From Tetraselmis striata (Eukaryota > Chlorophyta > Chlorodendrophyceae > Chlorodendrales > Chlorodendraceae), in contig VCJN01002282.1 of assembly GCA_006384855.1 (NCBI GenBank), forward strand, positions 24,637 to 88,636: a stretch of DNA of 64,000 nt. The letters run 5' to 3'. This document shows, piece by piece, positions 43,578-57,000 of this stretch (its first letter is position 1; every line of letters begins with the position of its first letter). Made by a program: the position numbers and the translations under genes. The notes below the pieces were generated by a model. The model had not been told where the DNA came from. It saw only the letters and a program-made list of their open reading frames with translations, and searched no databases.

Positions 43578-46500
43578 ATGGTAAAAATCCGGACGTCTTT
43601 AGCAGCAGGGGCGACACTGCTAATGGCGCTGGCGCTACTTGTGCCGGCGGCAGCAGAGCCCTGGGACCTGGACTCGTACCGGCTCTGCCGGCGTACGACT
43701 CTCCTGGACATCCCCAACGAGGCGAGCGGCGTCACCTACAGCCCTGTCACCAACAGCCTGTGGGTGATCACGCGCCGCCCGCAGGTGGTTGTCGAATACA
43801 GCATGACCGGTCGCAAACTGCGCCAGGTCTCGCACTCCGGCCTGCGGGACCCGGAAGGTGCGCTGCCCGTCGCCCCACTCCTTGGAATCTCCCCTATTCA
43901 CTTGCGAACTGCGCAGACTGTGGGAATGAGACTCGCGCCGGACAGCTCTCAAGCCGTTTTTCACTGCAGCGCCACAACAGGCGGTACCAGGAGGCCGAAA
44001 TAATCTACTCAGTGCCGAGCCGCTCCTAGACTGTGGGGGGGGGGGGGGGGGGGGGGGGTGCTGGGCAGCTCCTGGCTTCTCCATCCCGCTCGCCGCTTGA
44101 GTCCTGATGCAGCAAGTGCCTCCTCCCATGCTGGGTCTGAAATGATCGATGGAATCGTGGCTGGTTAATTTGATTTATGGTCGCTATAAAAAAAGTGAAA
44201 GTAAAATAAAGTTCGCCCCGGGCCGGGTCATTTATGGTCGCTATAGACATCGGACGTTTGTATGGGACACGCGGACTGTACTGCGAACCGCCGGCGCTGA
44301 TGGCTACTGGGCCACTGCTGCGGCGTCATCGCGCGGACGGCGGAGCTCCCAACGTTTGTCGTTGCGGGCGAAGCGTGCGGCATCTCATACTTCGCGAGGT
44401 TTGGATACGCCAGGGGCGCCGGACTGCATGTGGCGGGAGCAGAAGCGTATACTAGTTCTTAGCTGTAAGCTCGTCGGGATGCGTTACTTACGGCTTACGA
44501 ATTATCGACGGTGCACGGTTGTGATATCATCAGCTCAATCGTCCTACCCAGCATTTTTTTCTTTTTGCAATGTTGTCTGCCGAGGCGCGCCGCCCTACTC
44601 CACCACCACGACAGCGTCGTCGAAGTAGGAGGGGAGGGGGAAGGGGGGGGTTAACAAGCGGCCCGCTGCCATGCAGGCATTACGTGGATGCACGGTTACT
44701 TGTTCGCCATCTCCGAAGAGCGGGGTCCGACCATCACAGTGGCGGAGGTCAAACCCTGGCGCCGTGCCGTGCTCGTGCGACAGCGGTACGACCTCCGTTT
44801 CATCCGCTCCGACCGCAACAAGGGCCTCGAGGGCGTCACCTACGACCCCGTCACAGATTCACTGTACACCTGCCAGGAGCAGGACCCGATGAAGGTCTGG
44901 CAGGTGCTGCCCGACGGCCGCGCTCGCCAGATACTGAACGCGCGGACGCGATTCCCGATGCGCGATCTGGCGGGCATGTACTACAACCCCGCGGGCGACG
45001 ATGGGCTGTACATCCTGTCGCAGCAGACCAACGTGGTGCTCAAGTATGGCTTCGATGGAGAGGTGATGGGCGGCCGCGCGAAAGTCGAGGGTCGCCAGCC
45101 GGAGGGAGTCACTTTTACGCCCGACGGGCACCTCATGATCGTGGTGGGCGAGCCCAACCTGATGTGGTTCTACACCAGCACGGGTCGCTGCTCGTGGCAA
45201 CCGGGGCAAGGCGATGCGGACGGCAGCAAGCGCTCGGACCCTGGCGCTGATGCCGCTGCAGAGGCGGAGCCCAAGGTGCAGATCCACGATGAGGTGGAAA
45301 CCGAGGAAGGTTTTGTCGCCGTCGTGGCGCTCGCCTTCAGTGGCCTCATCGAGCGACAGCCGTCGGAGCTGCAGCAGCTGTACTTGCGCAGGGTGAGTTT
45401 GCCCCTCATCGGAGACCGGTTCCCCTTGCATACTGCAATACACTGTACGGTATATTGCATGGCCCCGCTGCTGTTGTCATACTGGGCCCAACGCGGCACG
45501 TCTTTGCATGCAGCAAAGGACATCGGCCAGAGCTGGCTACATCAGCTAGGTACCGTCGCAGTTCTGGAATGCCAAGAGGACAATGAGAGAGTTGCATACA
45601 GGGGATGATGGCGAACAATTCTACCTTGCTAATACTGTTACCTTATTGTGTCACCTTAATTCTACTTCGGTGTCTTTCACAATCATTTTGAGATGGCGTC
45701 CTTTTGCTGTCGACGCAGTCAATCGCAGCGATCGCGTTTGAAGACGCGACAGCGCTGTCGCACGTGCTCCTGAACTCGGTGAAGGCTCACCCAGCGTACA
45801 TTCTGAGCTCGCCCAGCTTCAACGAGGCTGATCCGGAGGACGCGGTGGAGGCTTTGGCAGAGGCGGCAGCGGTAGGGGAGCAGGCTCCATCGCCCGCGTC
45901 GACCTCTGGCGCATTGACAATCACGACCAGTGGTGGTGTCTCGGGAGAAAACAACGCGACAGATACCAACGCCGTCGCGTCGCCGCAGCAGTCACAGCAC
46001 GAGGCTGCACAGGTGCGTCCTAATCACACATAATAGTACTGGAATCATCAGTCATCGTGTCAGGTCATGTTGTCATGTTGTCGTCATGTTGTCATCATGT
46101 TGTCGGTATGTTTAGACAGCATTGATGCGAGCTGGGCCGACAAGTTAGTTCGAAATTTACCTTCACATATATTATAGCCAGGTTCCGCATCGGATCTCTG
46201 CTTATGTTTTGTTCGTTTGTTTGTTGCGGATTTGCAGGAGGGGGCGAAATTGTCGGCCGACGACGATGGCCAGGTGCTCGTAGCGACGTTCGCGCTACTC
46301 GCCGAGTCCGAGGAACACGCCAACGGGCTTATCGATAGGGTGAGTGACGACCTGGAGACCCGCAGGATACAGAAGGTGCTGCGGCGCCGGAAGCTACCAT
46401 ACTGGGGTGATGTCGACATGGTCGGGCGCGCGGTGACCGCGGCGGGCATGCCGCCGGCGAACTTTCCATATTACGAAATCGAGGAGGTCAACATCCGGTC

Positions 46501-47260
46501 GGATGGTGGCGATATTGAAGTCGTCGAAGTCTGGGAGGACAACGGATTGCCGCAGTTTCCTCTCATCATCTGCGGCGCCGTCTTTGGCGTTATCATGGTA
46601 ACCGCTGCCACCGCCGCCGCTGTGGTGCTAGGCAAGCGGCGATTCGATGCCGCTGTTGCAAGGGCGGCCGCCAATGAGGGGGAGCCTGCCACACCAGTGT
46701 GCTTCCGTCCGGGAGCCAAAACATGCAGTAATGAGGTGTTCGGGAGCCCCGTCCATCCGGAGAGCCCCGACCTGAGCGGCTTCAATCCGTGGATGCACCA
46801 CCACCAGCATGAGCGCGGAAACTTTGAGCTAAGCCGCTTCGGCAGCCCCGTCGTCAAGTTCTGGCAGCGCGACGAGGGCGGCGATTCCGACAGCGAAGAG
46901 CGCGAGGAGTTCCTATCCCCCGCGAATGCTGGCAACGACGCATCGAGCGACGACGACGAGTTGCAGCAGCAGGTCGGCGAGCTCGACTCCAACGAGTCCC
47001 CCGTTTGCTCTGCCAGCCGCAAGCTCGACTTATCCCGGCTTGAACCCTCACCGGACTCCGATAGCGACTGCCTGTCGCCTGCCATCGCTACCGCCATCGG
47101 GGATCACCCGTACCCGGATTCGCCCGCACCCTCAAGGAGCAGGCACAGGAGCGTTGTGCCGCGCCCGCTTATGCGGCCCTCTCGCCTGGCCGACCTTGAC
47201 AGCATCAGCGTTGATCTCGATGCCCGCATTTCGTCACCGCGGGGCGAGAGCATGACATGA
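43578..47260 (+). CDS. Type I membrane protein with SdiA-regulated-like ectodomain
   Basis: Four exons: 43578-43857, 44677-45392, 45719-46012 and 46238-47260. Phases fit, giving 770 aa. Residues 1-25 are a signal peptide ('LLMALALLVPAAA'). Residues about 35-290 carry 'NEASGVTYSPVTNSLWVI', 'GLRDPEGITWM', 'GLEGVTYDPVTDSLY' and 'QPEGVTFTPDGHLMIV', the repeated EG-[IV]-T-[YF] blades of the SdiA-regulated (YjiK-like) beta-propeller. A linker leads to one transmembrane span (about 537-562, 'IICGAVFGVIMVTAATAAAVV'). A cytosolic acidic, Ser/Pro-rich tail of about 200 residues follows. The propeller should be outside the cell or in the lumen. A receptor or cell-wall-linked role is inference; no catalytic residues were recognised. 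Intron 1 holds a 24-base G run and a SINE tail. Confidence 0.75.
44189..44229 (-). mobile_element. SINE tail only, 16-bp target duplication
   Basis: This is a 41-bp insert equal to the reverse complement of the SINE 3' end, flanked by a perfect 16-bp duplication, ATTTATGGTCGCTATA, at 44173-44188 and 44230-44245. It is a 5'-truncated retrotransposition product in intron 1 of the membrane-protein gene. Confidence 0.85.
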
Positions 47261-48492
47261 CAGGCGGGCTCTCTCCATGCCCACCGTGGTACATACCATC
47301 AGCAAGAGCGCTCAACCATAATAGTTAAGACGGTCAAACATCGACCGTGTGCTTCACTCCAATGCGAGTCCCGCGATGGTATCATCAGGGGGCAGCGCTG
47401 TGGAGGCGACAGATCAGCAATGGCGAAAAGGCCTTTTCGAGATGCATTCCGGTGTACCCACAAATATATTATATATTAGAAAACACCAGTGGTTTCTGCA
47501 TGCCAACGTTGTCTGCTAGTTGCAGCTCACTGAAGCGGCGGTACATACAGGAAGCTGCTCAAAACACTACATCGTGGCCCAAGATAAACAATCGGTCGCA
47601 ATGGAATATGTAACAGTTATCCCCAGTATTACAGAGCATGGCAATGATCCGTGATGCCACAGCAAGGCGCATCGTCAGAAATATCTTGCAAGCCATCCGG
47701 CATCATTGGTATGTACCTTAGTTGGATGACATGCATGCTTCTTGATCACACCCAGCGAATATAGTGAGATTGGAGATGAGTGTGCTGCTGCCCAAAGGAT
47801 AACCTTAAACATGATAGACTGGCACGATTAAGCTGCCGCAAGTCTTGATTGAGCATGTGCTCTGACAAAGAATGATGCTACAACTTGATGTGTCCCCTCG
47901 TTGCGGGTGCGAACATGTGATGTGGTTGCCACGTGAAGGGCCATAATAAACTCCTTTGCCCAGTATTAGTGTTCCAGCTTTGAGTACACAATGCGGCGTC
48001 ACCTCTGAACATCGCACTGGTTTGCTCAGCGCAATGCATATTAGCCGCTCGGGCGAAATAGCCCTTTATGACAACACTCTGTCTTGCTGCGGACGAGTTG
48101 TCATAACCCTCGCAAACTTCCCAGATGGTTGAGGCGGCATCGGCATGCCAGCATGAGCTATCCGGGGAAGGCAGCCAGTACCTCCGCCGCTGGCAGCAGG
48201 CATCCACGAGACTGAGCGTCCTTCACGAGCGACCTCAGGTCTGCACGGCCGAACATGGGGGTGTTTCTTAGCTGTATGTCCAGCGACATCTCAATTGCTC
48301 TACCTTCAAAATGTTGAGGATCGAATTTTATTTATATTGGAAACCATCACACAATGCTCAATATCCACCGGCAAACCTGTATGAAGTCTTAAAAATTACT
48401 CACAGCGTTGGACTCCTTATCATTTTCGTATCAGGTAGTAGTGAAGGGCGATCTGTGGCAATTGTATTGCCAAGGGGGCGCAGCGGACTCGG
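47261..48492. other. Convergent 3' flanks
   Basis: AT-richer DNA between the stops of two converging genes. It should contain both 3' UTRs. Nothing else was recognised. Confidence 0.45.
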
Positions 48493-51400
48493 TCACTCGC
48501 CTGAGCTGTCAGACCGCAACAGGGTAGAGGCAGATGCGAGGATGTAGCACGCGTGGCGGGCCCTGGTGAGCGCCACATTCAGCCGCTGCCGGTCCTTCAG
48601 GAAGCCCACGCGGCCTGCGGAGTTGCAGCGGCCCATGGATACAATGCAGACGTCCGCCTCGCTGCCCTGCGCGCGTAGCGGCGGCGGTGGGACGGTTGTT
48701 GCTTCAGCTATGCCAACATAATGTCTACAGCTGCAGCATGCACAACACACATGTGCTGTCGTATCTTGCAATGCTTTGCCATCGGAAATCAAAAAGCATT
48801 GCCAACGATGGCGAAGCTAAAAACATGCAGTAGGTGTATACTTGGAAGGAGTCAACTGTCGCAACGGCGCACAGGTGCTTCATGCCGCTGGCCTTTAGAG
48901 CTCGCCGCACTGCTGTAACCTGTGAGGGGGGACAGCGCCACGGCCGCAGAGACCACCTGTTATGTCCACTGTCATTACATATAAAGTGCAAAAGATTGGC
49001 TGATGTTTCCGCAAATTCGGTAGGGGACATTCGTGGGTGGCATGATGTGGTGGGTGACTTTTAGCTGCAGGTTCCATGGACCGGTAAAATCAGGGACACG
49101 TGACATAATGACAGTAAAGAGACGAGACAAGCCGCGACGAGACAAGACGAGGCGGGGTGAGGCAAGGCAAGATGGGATAAGACGAGATGCGGCGTAGTTT
49201 CTGCAGATCCATGGTTTCGGAGCGTCAGGCGCAGCAACAATATTGCCGAGTCCAGCTCAAAAACCTCATATCGATTGTCGCGCGGTCGTGCTCCGAAACC
49301 AGTAAGGATTATAATTCGTAACTCAATTTATAGGGCGTTTCGGTACAATACGCCGAGCCCGGCGAAAAATGTTTGCCATTGCGCACGTGTATATCATGCT
49401 GCCGCTACAGGTAGAGGAAGCACAGCATATATGGCTCCATGTGCTTACCTGCGCCTTGTAAAAGCAAATTATCTGCACCTGTCGAGATACCGCCAAGCCC
49501 AGCCGGCTCGCGAGCATTGTGACGAGAGCTGCGGCCGTGCAGGCCTCCGCCCTGTTCGCGATGCTCGGTAGCGCCTGCTCGGAGCCCACGACGTCCAGCA
49601 GGCAGTACCGGGCGGGCCAGGCGCTGGATGCAGGTATGCGGCTGAAGGCGGTGATGCGGTCGGCGTTGGCGGGCGCGGTCCGGAGGGCACCGTCGTAAAA
49701 GGTGGCGCTTGGAAAGGCTGCGATATCGGGATGCATGCGATACTGCGTGTCCAGCAGCGCCACGGGCGCGCCGCAGTTCATCAAGCGCGCCATGGCGGAG
49801 CGGCTGCGCTGTAGCTTTGCCGCCTCGAGCGACAGCAGAGTGGCCGGCAGCTGCGCGGGGTCACCAACTAGGATGGCACGCCTGCGAAGATATCATGACA
49901 TTGATCAATCCATAATAGCAGTATATATTAAGGATTGAATTAGAATACCTTTTCAGAGGTTACCTAGGACTTGCCAATGCCAAAAATAAATGCCGCGGTG
50001 GAAAGTCATAATCGCAGTCTCGATATCACCTAACTAATAAATTATGAGACTCTGGCGGCTGATCATATTATAGATCAATACCACACCGCTACATGCGGGA
50101 TCGCACCGCGGGTGCGCCGTGAAGGCCAGTACAAGATCGCCCTCTAGCGCCTGCGCCGCCTCGTCCACCAACAGGATGTCCACGGGCGCAGCACGGCGCA
50201 GCAACCCGCCACCGGCACTACCCAGCGTGCAAAACACTGCGGGTGCGCTAGACAGAAGCGCCTCCGCCCATTTCGCCACACGCTCCGGCGGACCTTTCGC
50301 CAATGCATCCCGTAGGACTGAGCCGGCGCGGGCCGCGAGCTGGCCCGCCTTGCCGAGGCGTTCCTGCGTCTCGAGCCGGCGTCGCTCGCAAGGCCAGGGA
50401 GCTGTTAAGACAGCGTCCCACCATGTCCGAGCGGCGCAAAGCTCGGCCGCAGCGGCGGCAAGCGCGGATGCCACCCCGGACGAGTCGGTCTCCCTCGGCG
50501 AGGCGGCATTTAGCGCGCCGATGCAGCACGACGCGGCGGCCAGCGCAGCGTCCACGTCGGCGCATACTGCGGCGCAGCTCTCGGTGTGCGACACCCGTAC
50601 CAGCCGCGCACAGTCTTCGTCGGTGCAAAACCGCACCTCGACAACTCCCGCCATCTCGCTCAGGCGGCTGCCGAGCTCCAGCGCGCGGCTAGCCAGCCGC
50701 TCCGCCTTGCCGTACACGAAAGTGTCAGCCACAAGGTTCGCCAATCCCGGTCGCAGTAGCGGATCGTCGTTGCGCGCCGTCCCGACGTCTTGCGTCGCAG
50801 CCGACTCGCCGGTTGTGGCTGACAGCGCCTCCTCCACGCCAAGCAACGCGAAACCATCGCGATGCTCCGGGGCAGCCTCGGCGCACGCAGCTAGAACGAC
50901 CGCGACGGCCTTATTCGACGGCGCTGCGATAAGTAACCTCGGCGGCTTGTGTCCCCTCACAGCCCCGGGCGGCGACAGCAGCGCTGCAACCGACGCTGAC
51001 AGCCAGTGCGTTTTCCCGCAGCCTGGTGGCCCCTGTACAAGCTCCACGCTGCCTTCCGGCGCGTCAATGCATCGACGTAAAGCGCCAGCCTGCGCGGGGT
51101 TGAGCGGTCGCGCGTAATTCGTATCGCCGACCGAACCGTTTGGACCGGCGGCGTGGTCGGATTCGCTCTCTACGGCATCCGAGTCGGAATCGCTCTCCGA
51201 GCCGCTGCTGCTGTCGAATTTCTGATGCCGTGCCGCCTGACCGCCCAGGAGGCGATACATGAATGGCGTTGTCGGTCGCTCGTATGCTGTCGCGCTCTGC
51301 CGTTGCTGCACGATGACTGACGCCAGTGCAGTGGCCGCCCAGCGGGAGCCTTTGCTCAGCTTCTGCAATGATGAATGTAACGAGGGTTGCTTAGCCATTG

Positions 51401-53372
51401 GACACAGGTGACACGGCGACGGGGCGGCTTCGGCCGATGTCCCGGGGCGAACTTTACTTTACTTTTACGGCGACGGGTGTGTACTCGAACATCCATTTTT
51501 CGCGTAATGTAATATACACCAAAGGAGACATCGATCCTTAGTACTGATGCCTGATGGGGGCAGTATCGTGCGGACCTGCACTCGTCAGTGTCGCCATTCG
51601 CGACAGGCTGCTCCGAAACCATCACCGAGACTGTTTAATATACAGATGAGCCAGCCCGGCACTATCGTTATTGGGCGCTGGCTCCGGCGCTGCTATTGGG
51701 CGCTAGCTCGGGCGCTGCTATGTGCTCAGAAACAATGTATGCTCCATAAAGGTACACATTGTGCAAATGTTGTGTTGCTAAGAGTACGTCAGGTATATCT
51801 ATGATGAAAAATACTACTCAATCAATCCGCAGCAGATATACATTGCCACAAATAAAATGTCACGGGGCTGTAGGCTTTGTGCAGAGCGCGGGGTAGGGCA
51901 GCGCACCTGCGGGTCAAGGAGCCTGTACGGAACCACCACGGACAGCCACACAGCATCGGCATCCACACTGCGGTTCATGACAGACCCCAGCACAGGTGGG
52001 CTGCCCGGCTGCGCGCGTGGCGCCGCGCCACCGGCCCATGTTGACAGCCCGTCCGCGCCGCGCCGCCGCTTGGGCGCGCCTCCCAGCGGAGCGCTGCCTA
52101 CCGCGCTCTGCATGGCCTGTAGGGAGAGGACCCACCCCGGGAGCGAGACCTCGCGCACTCGCTTCTCCCGCAGCGGCGTCGTCAGCCGGAAGCGCACCAC
52201 GCTCAGCTCGGGCAGCTCAAACGCAGACACCTCCTCCACCTGCATAAGCACAGGGGAAGATGACGCGGACAGTATGCGTGAGGGTGCGGATGCGGCAATG
52301 AGGGGGACACTGTGGTAGCCGGGCATGCCTCCAGCTGCAACTGCAGCTCTGGCTGTCTCCGTCCCACTGAGGCCCCATCCTCCTCATCGACGTCGTCATT
52401 GGCGTGCCCCCCTCGCCCGGATGGACCCCGACCTGCAGCAAGGGGCGCAGTGAGAGGCATCCCGGGCGGTCCGGGTTGGGGAGCAGCAGGATGATGGCCT
52501 TTGTTGTTGCCCCGACATGAGGGGAAGCATTTGACCCGGGGGAGGGGGGGCAGGTGGCGCACCCGTCATGGCCTGGTGGAGTGCTGCCCGAGTCTCCTCC
52601 ACCGCTAACTCGTCAATAGCGGCATAGTACGCCTCCGCGCTCGTGTACGTGGCCTGCAGCCCGCCCAGCGGTGGCAAGCCCAGCGACTGCCGCGACGCCA
52701 TCGCCGCCGTGTGCGCCGGCCACTGGAGCACCTGCCACGCCCGCGCAGGTCACCCCTCGGCTTGGCAAGAAATCACGCATCTGCAAAAAGCCGCTCTCGA
52801 CGCGTGCAGACCGTAAGTGCGGTTGCAACCATTCGCACTGACTGAGCGTGTGCTGGTCAAGCAGGGCAACGAGGCGGGCTTGAATTTATAGCGAGTGGAG
52901 ATGGCGCCAAGGGCGGGGTACGCCGCACCGTGCGCAGGAACACCGCGATGCCGCCCGCGTACGTGCGCCCCCTCCGCCGCTTCTTCTTCCCTGAGTGCTT
53001 CCTGCCCACGCCGCCCACATGGCCGCCCGGCTTATGCCCCCCGCTGCGGGCGGCCAGCTGCGTAGGGGTGAGCAGCTGGGGCCGTGGCCGAGCGTGCCCC
53101 GGAGCGTGCGACAGTACGCGTGACGCCTCCCGCTCCGACGCCCTCCGCTCCTCCTCCTCACCCTCCTCATCCTCCTCCCACGATACTTCCCAGTCACCAT
53201 CGACCTCGTCACCCAATCCTTCCGCCCCGCTCCCTGCCTCTCGGTGCGTGCGTGTGGGTAGCCCGCCGAGCGCGACGCTGCATGGGAAGCGCGCCGCCAC
53301 CGCCGCCGACGACTCCCGCCGGAGCTCCTCCCACCCGAAGTCGATTCCCTCCGCCCCAAAGTCCGCCTCCAT
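48493..53372 (-). CDS. SF1 helicase, UPF1/SETX-like
   Basis: Nine exons in plus coordinates: 52922-53372, 52754-52878, 52563-52731, 52311-52432, 51907-52239, 50107-51362, 49449-49881, 48842-48919 and 48493-48666. All phases fit, giving 1046 aa. The N-terminal 170 residues are acidic then basic ('GKKKRRRGR'). Residues about 200-400 resemble the region ahead of the motor in SETX-type helicases ('YTSAEAYYAAIDELAVEETRAAL'). The motor has Walker A GPPGCGKT (511-518), Walker B DEAA (800-803), GDPAQLP (824-830), 'LLDTQYRMHP', 'VATVDSFQGSEAD' and 'RLNVALTRAR'. An unusually long insert of about 270 residues lies between motifs I and II. It should unwind RNA/DNA 5' to 3'. The intron at 52879-52921 is only 43 bp and is the least certain. 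An ATG at 51398 is intronic, so the gene does not start there. Confidence 0.8.
51424..51466 (+). mobile_element. SINE tail only, 11-bp target duplication
   Basis: A 43-bp insert equal to the SINE 3' end (CGAACTTTACTTTACTTTTA at its end), flanked by ACGGCGACGGG at 51413-51423 and 51467-51477. It lies in an intron of the helicase gene, antisense to it. It is a second example of extreme 5' truncation. Confidence 0.85.
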
Positions 53373-54093
53373 TGCAGCCTGCGCTGCCGGAGGTCGCAAG
53401 CTTGCTGGGGCCAGCTGGAGGTTGGATGGTGGTTTGTGTGCCCCAGGAAGCGCACTCACCTCGTCATCGGTCGGCTGTAGCTGTCATCAGCATCTGGCGT
53501 CATCTGCAGCAGCACGCGCGACGACTAGTCGCTACAGAAGGCGGCGCACGGCGCGGTAGCAGTTTTGTCGACGATCCATCATCGAGAGTCGACGACGCGT
53601 CGACGACGGCCTACGGGTACTGCCGTACTAACAGTAGCGACGAAGACCACAACTAGCCACTACGAAGACTATTAGAGTCGCTACTACTAATCCTTGCATG
53701 TGCGGCATCAGCGCATGTGCGGACGGGCGATATTAAACGTGAGCCAGCTGCAAAAGGCGATCAGGAAATCACCCATCAGGAAATGTAGGAAACGTCCTAC
53801 AGCAATTACGAGGCGGAAACAGCACCAGAAGAGGGTGCGGAATGATGGGCGATATCCTACCAGTAATCATTATCTGCTATGAGAGATTTTCCTTATACCG
53901 ATACCAGTACCGACAACATATGTGCTGTAGGAAGTAGTTTCATATATTATGTACAGCGACTGCAAGCTTTCTGTAGGCCGAAGAAACCAATTACTCGCCA
54001 GGCATTCAAATCAACACGCATGGCCTGACAAAATATAGGAACAGATCGCCGAGGCTGGACGTCTTTCGCGGGAGGTGTGCCCGGTGCGAGCCG
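53373..54093. other. Divergent promoter region
   Basis: It separates the helicase and the coiled-coil membrane-protein genes. A possible non-coding first exon of the helicase ends at a GTGAGT donor near 53461; reading upstream of the ATG in frame meets a TGA. No other gene was recognised. Confidence 0.45.
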
Positions 54094-57000
54094 ATGGTGC
54101 GGCACCGATACGTGCCGCCGGTGCGGCGTGCGCCTGGCTCGATCCTAGTCGAGGGGATCAGGAGGCGGGCGGCCCTGCTGCTGGCCCAGGCAGTCGGAAA
54201 GGTGAGCGGCGGCCGGGTGGGTTTGTGCGGAGCTCTCGGAGGTGTCTTGATATAGCGACTGAAATAGCCCGGTGGCGAGCGAGCGCGGCGGTCGACGCGC
54301 CGAGTGCCGGCCCGTGCTGGGACTTCAGTATGGGACGGGGTGGGGGTGGTGCAGGTGAGGGTGCTTCGGCTAGGCGACAGCTGCCTGGTCAGGTGGCTTC
54401 CGTAAAGCAACGCGTACCATTCATTGTCGGTGTTGGTTGTGGGCGTGGTGGTGTGGCGGCCCCAAACAAAGCACCCCCCCCCCCTCCCCCCGCCTTCCCC
54501 CCTTTCATCTCATTCCCCTTTTCTGCCAGCCCTCTCTGCACTCTGCAGCCATAGACAGCAGCGATTCGGCGTCTAAATCATGCGAAGCAGGCGTATGCCC
54601 TAAGAACAGGCTGCTGGCTGCATGGCTATCCGCCAGGCAGGGTGGGGGCGGGGTAGGGGGGGGGGGGGGGGGGCGCATGCAAGCCTCCCAAAGTGGCAAT
54701 CCTTACTTGGACACAAGCAGCGAGTCCGCAACTATCTGTGGACCTGATGCGCGGCTGCTGTTTGTCAGGAGCCTGCGGCAGGGGGCGCTGAGCCACCACG
54801 TCCCACCCCTCCGCCCCCCAGTACGTGCCTCCTTCTCCCCGCCTGGAAAACACTGTCTAGGCTGTCTACGTCTACCGGTATACATTCTGTATGTGTGCAT
54901 ATCTTATCAACCCGAGAATCTGCGCTGAAAGAGACTGGGCACATATTCGACCAGGCGGTACAGAACTCAGGGTGAGCGCGCCAGCGACTACATGGGGCAT
55001 AATTGAACGAAACCGTGTGATGCATGCCGGTGCTTGTGCTGCTCGCATTGGTGCGGTGTGGTCTTACTATCTGGGCATTCTGGGGCTGCATGCATACAGC
55101 AGAGGGAGCCTTGTGCCCCATACGTACCTGTGAGCATGATGGCATTTATGCAGCTCACCGCCCTCCGTGACCCTCCGCCCAGCCGGCTGCCCGGCCGCCC
55201 ACCCTGGGCCGCGACCGCACTCATCTATGCGGTGTAACCCCCAAGCATGCGATGCTTTACTGAACCCGAGTCCGGGTGCCTGTGTTCCCTGAGCAGGCCG
55301 CCCCAGCCCCGGCGCGCTCGTGGTGGAGAAGCTGTGGGAGCACGAGGGGCACATCTTCCTGGCGCTGCTCGGAGTGGGGCTGGCGGCCGTCCTCGCCGAC
55401 GTGTTCATGTCGCGGCGCGAGAAGGATTTGGTCAGGTGAGGCGCAGAATTGAGCGCGGAAATGCAAGTGGGGGGGGGGGGGGGGGGAGCTGGCGGCTTCG
55501 GGCGAGTGACATTCCGCAGCGCACCAGCGTCACAGTCACCACCACCGCCATCCCCGCCATGAATATCGCCATACTCATCATCATCGCCACCATCCCCATC
55601 ACCAGCACCAACATTGTCACCATCATCATCGCCATCAGCAGCATCACCAATCTTCATCGCCATCCCCATCCCCATCACCAGCACCAACATTGTCACCATC
55701 ATCATCACCATCATCACAATCATCCCCACGAACACCGCTTCCATCAGCATCCGCATCACAATCACCACCACACCCATCATCAACCTCACCACACCCATCA
55801 TCACCATCAGCACCACCACCATCATCAGCACAATCAGCACCACCATCATCGCCACCATGAAGCACCATGTCCATTCCCATCACCACCGGTTCACCATCCC
55901 CATCATTATCACAATCATTCCCACCGGCATTATACCTATCATCAGCACCAACACCATCCCCATCACCGCCACCAACACCATCACCATCTCCGCCACCAAC
56001 ACCGCCATCGCCAGCCCCGTCACCATCACCATCACCATCACTGCAACCATCACCATCACCATCATCATTGTCACCATCGCCATCATCATCATCATCACCA
56101 TAATCACTATCTTTACCACTATGGCCATTGACACCATCACAATGCAGCACCGCGATTATCACCATACCATGATTTCCATGCTGCCCAAAACTGTCACATA
56201 CTCCTGCTTTAACCTGATAGGCGCGGAGGGCGGCATACTATATACGCATACACTGGTCCACAAACCTAATTCCACCCACACAGATGACGAGGACCAGTAT
56301 AAACATTGCAATCAAACGATGAGAAATAACCTGATGACAAGACATTTGTAAATTTAGAAGCAACTCATACACTGTTCCACAAGCTTCGTGCAGTTCACCC
56401 CAGCATCAGCCTGTGATGTGCGTCGTTCTGGCAAGTGTTGCTCCTGCTAGCCCCCAGCTTGCTCCGGGCGAACCCGCCTCCCCTGCCCCGCGCTGGGTAG
56501 CCCTGGGCCTGACAAACCCATGGCTGCAGGCGGTACTACGAGCTCCATCACAGCCATCTAGTCCGGAGCTCCGCACAGGCCTCCCTGACCCACGCGCAGG
56601 TGACCTTCGCCGTGGCGTTGCGAGAGCTCCCCTCCTCCCAACTCTTATGCGGCGCCGCCCCCGTCAAGCACCTGACCTCCCTGTCCCGCGCGCTGCCCAC
56701 GGCCGCCAGGCGTCGCACACCTACTGGGAAGACCTGCGGCGGCGGTCGAGCCGGCTGCACGCGGAGCGGGAGGCGCGGCGACGCGAGGCGGCGGCGGCGG
56801 AGGAGCGCCAGCGGCTGCGGCTGCAACAGGCGTGCCCCCATCGATGCCGCCACCTCAGCCCGCACGCTACCCGTACCCCCGACCCCTCTACCCCGTACCC
56901 CGACCCTTTACCCCCCGGTTGCTCTTCTATCCACGCACAATGGGGGCTTCCCGCCCGCATCCAGGTTCACAGTCAACACATCCAGAACACCTCTCGATGC

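Noticed and set aside
51356-51625. Start of the helicase at the ATG near 51398
   Set aside because: A good acceptor (TTGCAG) precedes 51362, the phase matches the upstream exon, and four more upstream exons continue the same reading frame.
55614-56351. Long His-rich, Thr/Ile-rich and Met/Val-rich frames
   Set aside because: They come from the CATCAC-type repeat inside an intron; no domain or splice logic supports them.
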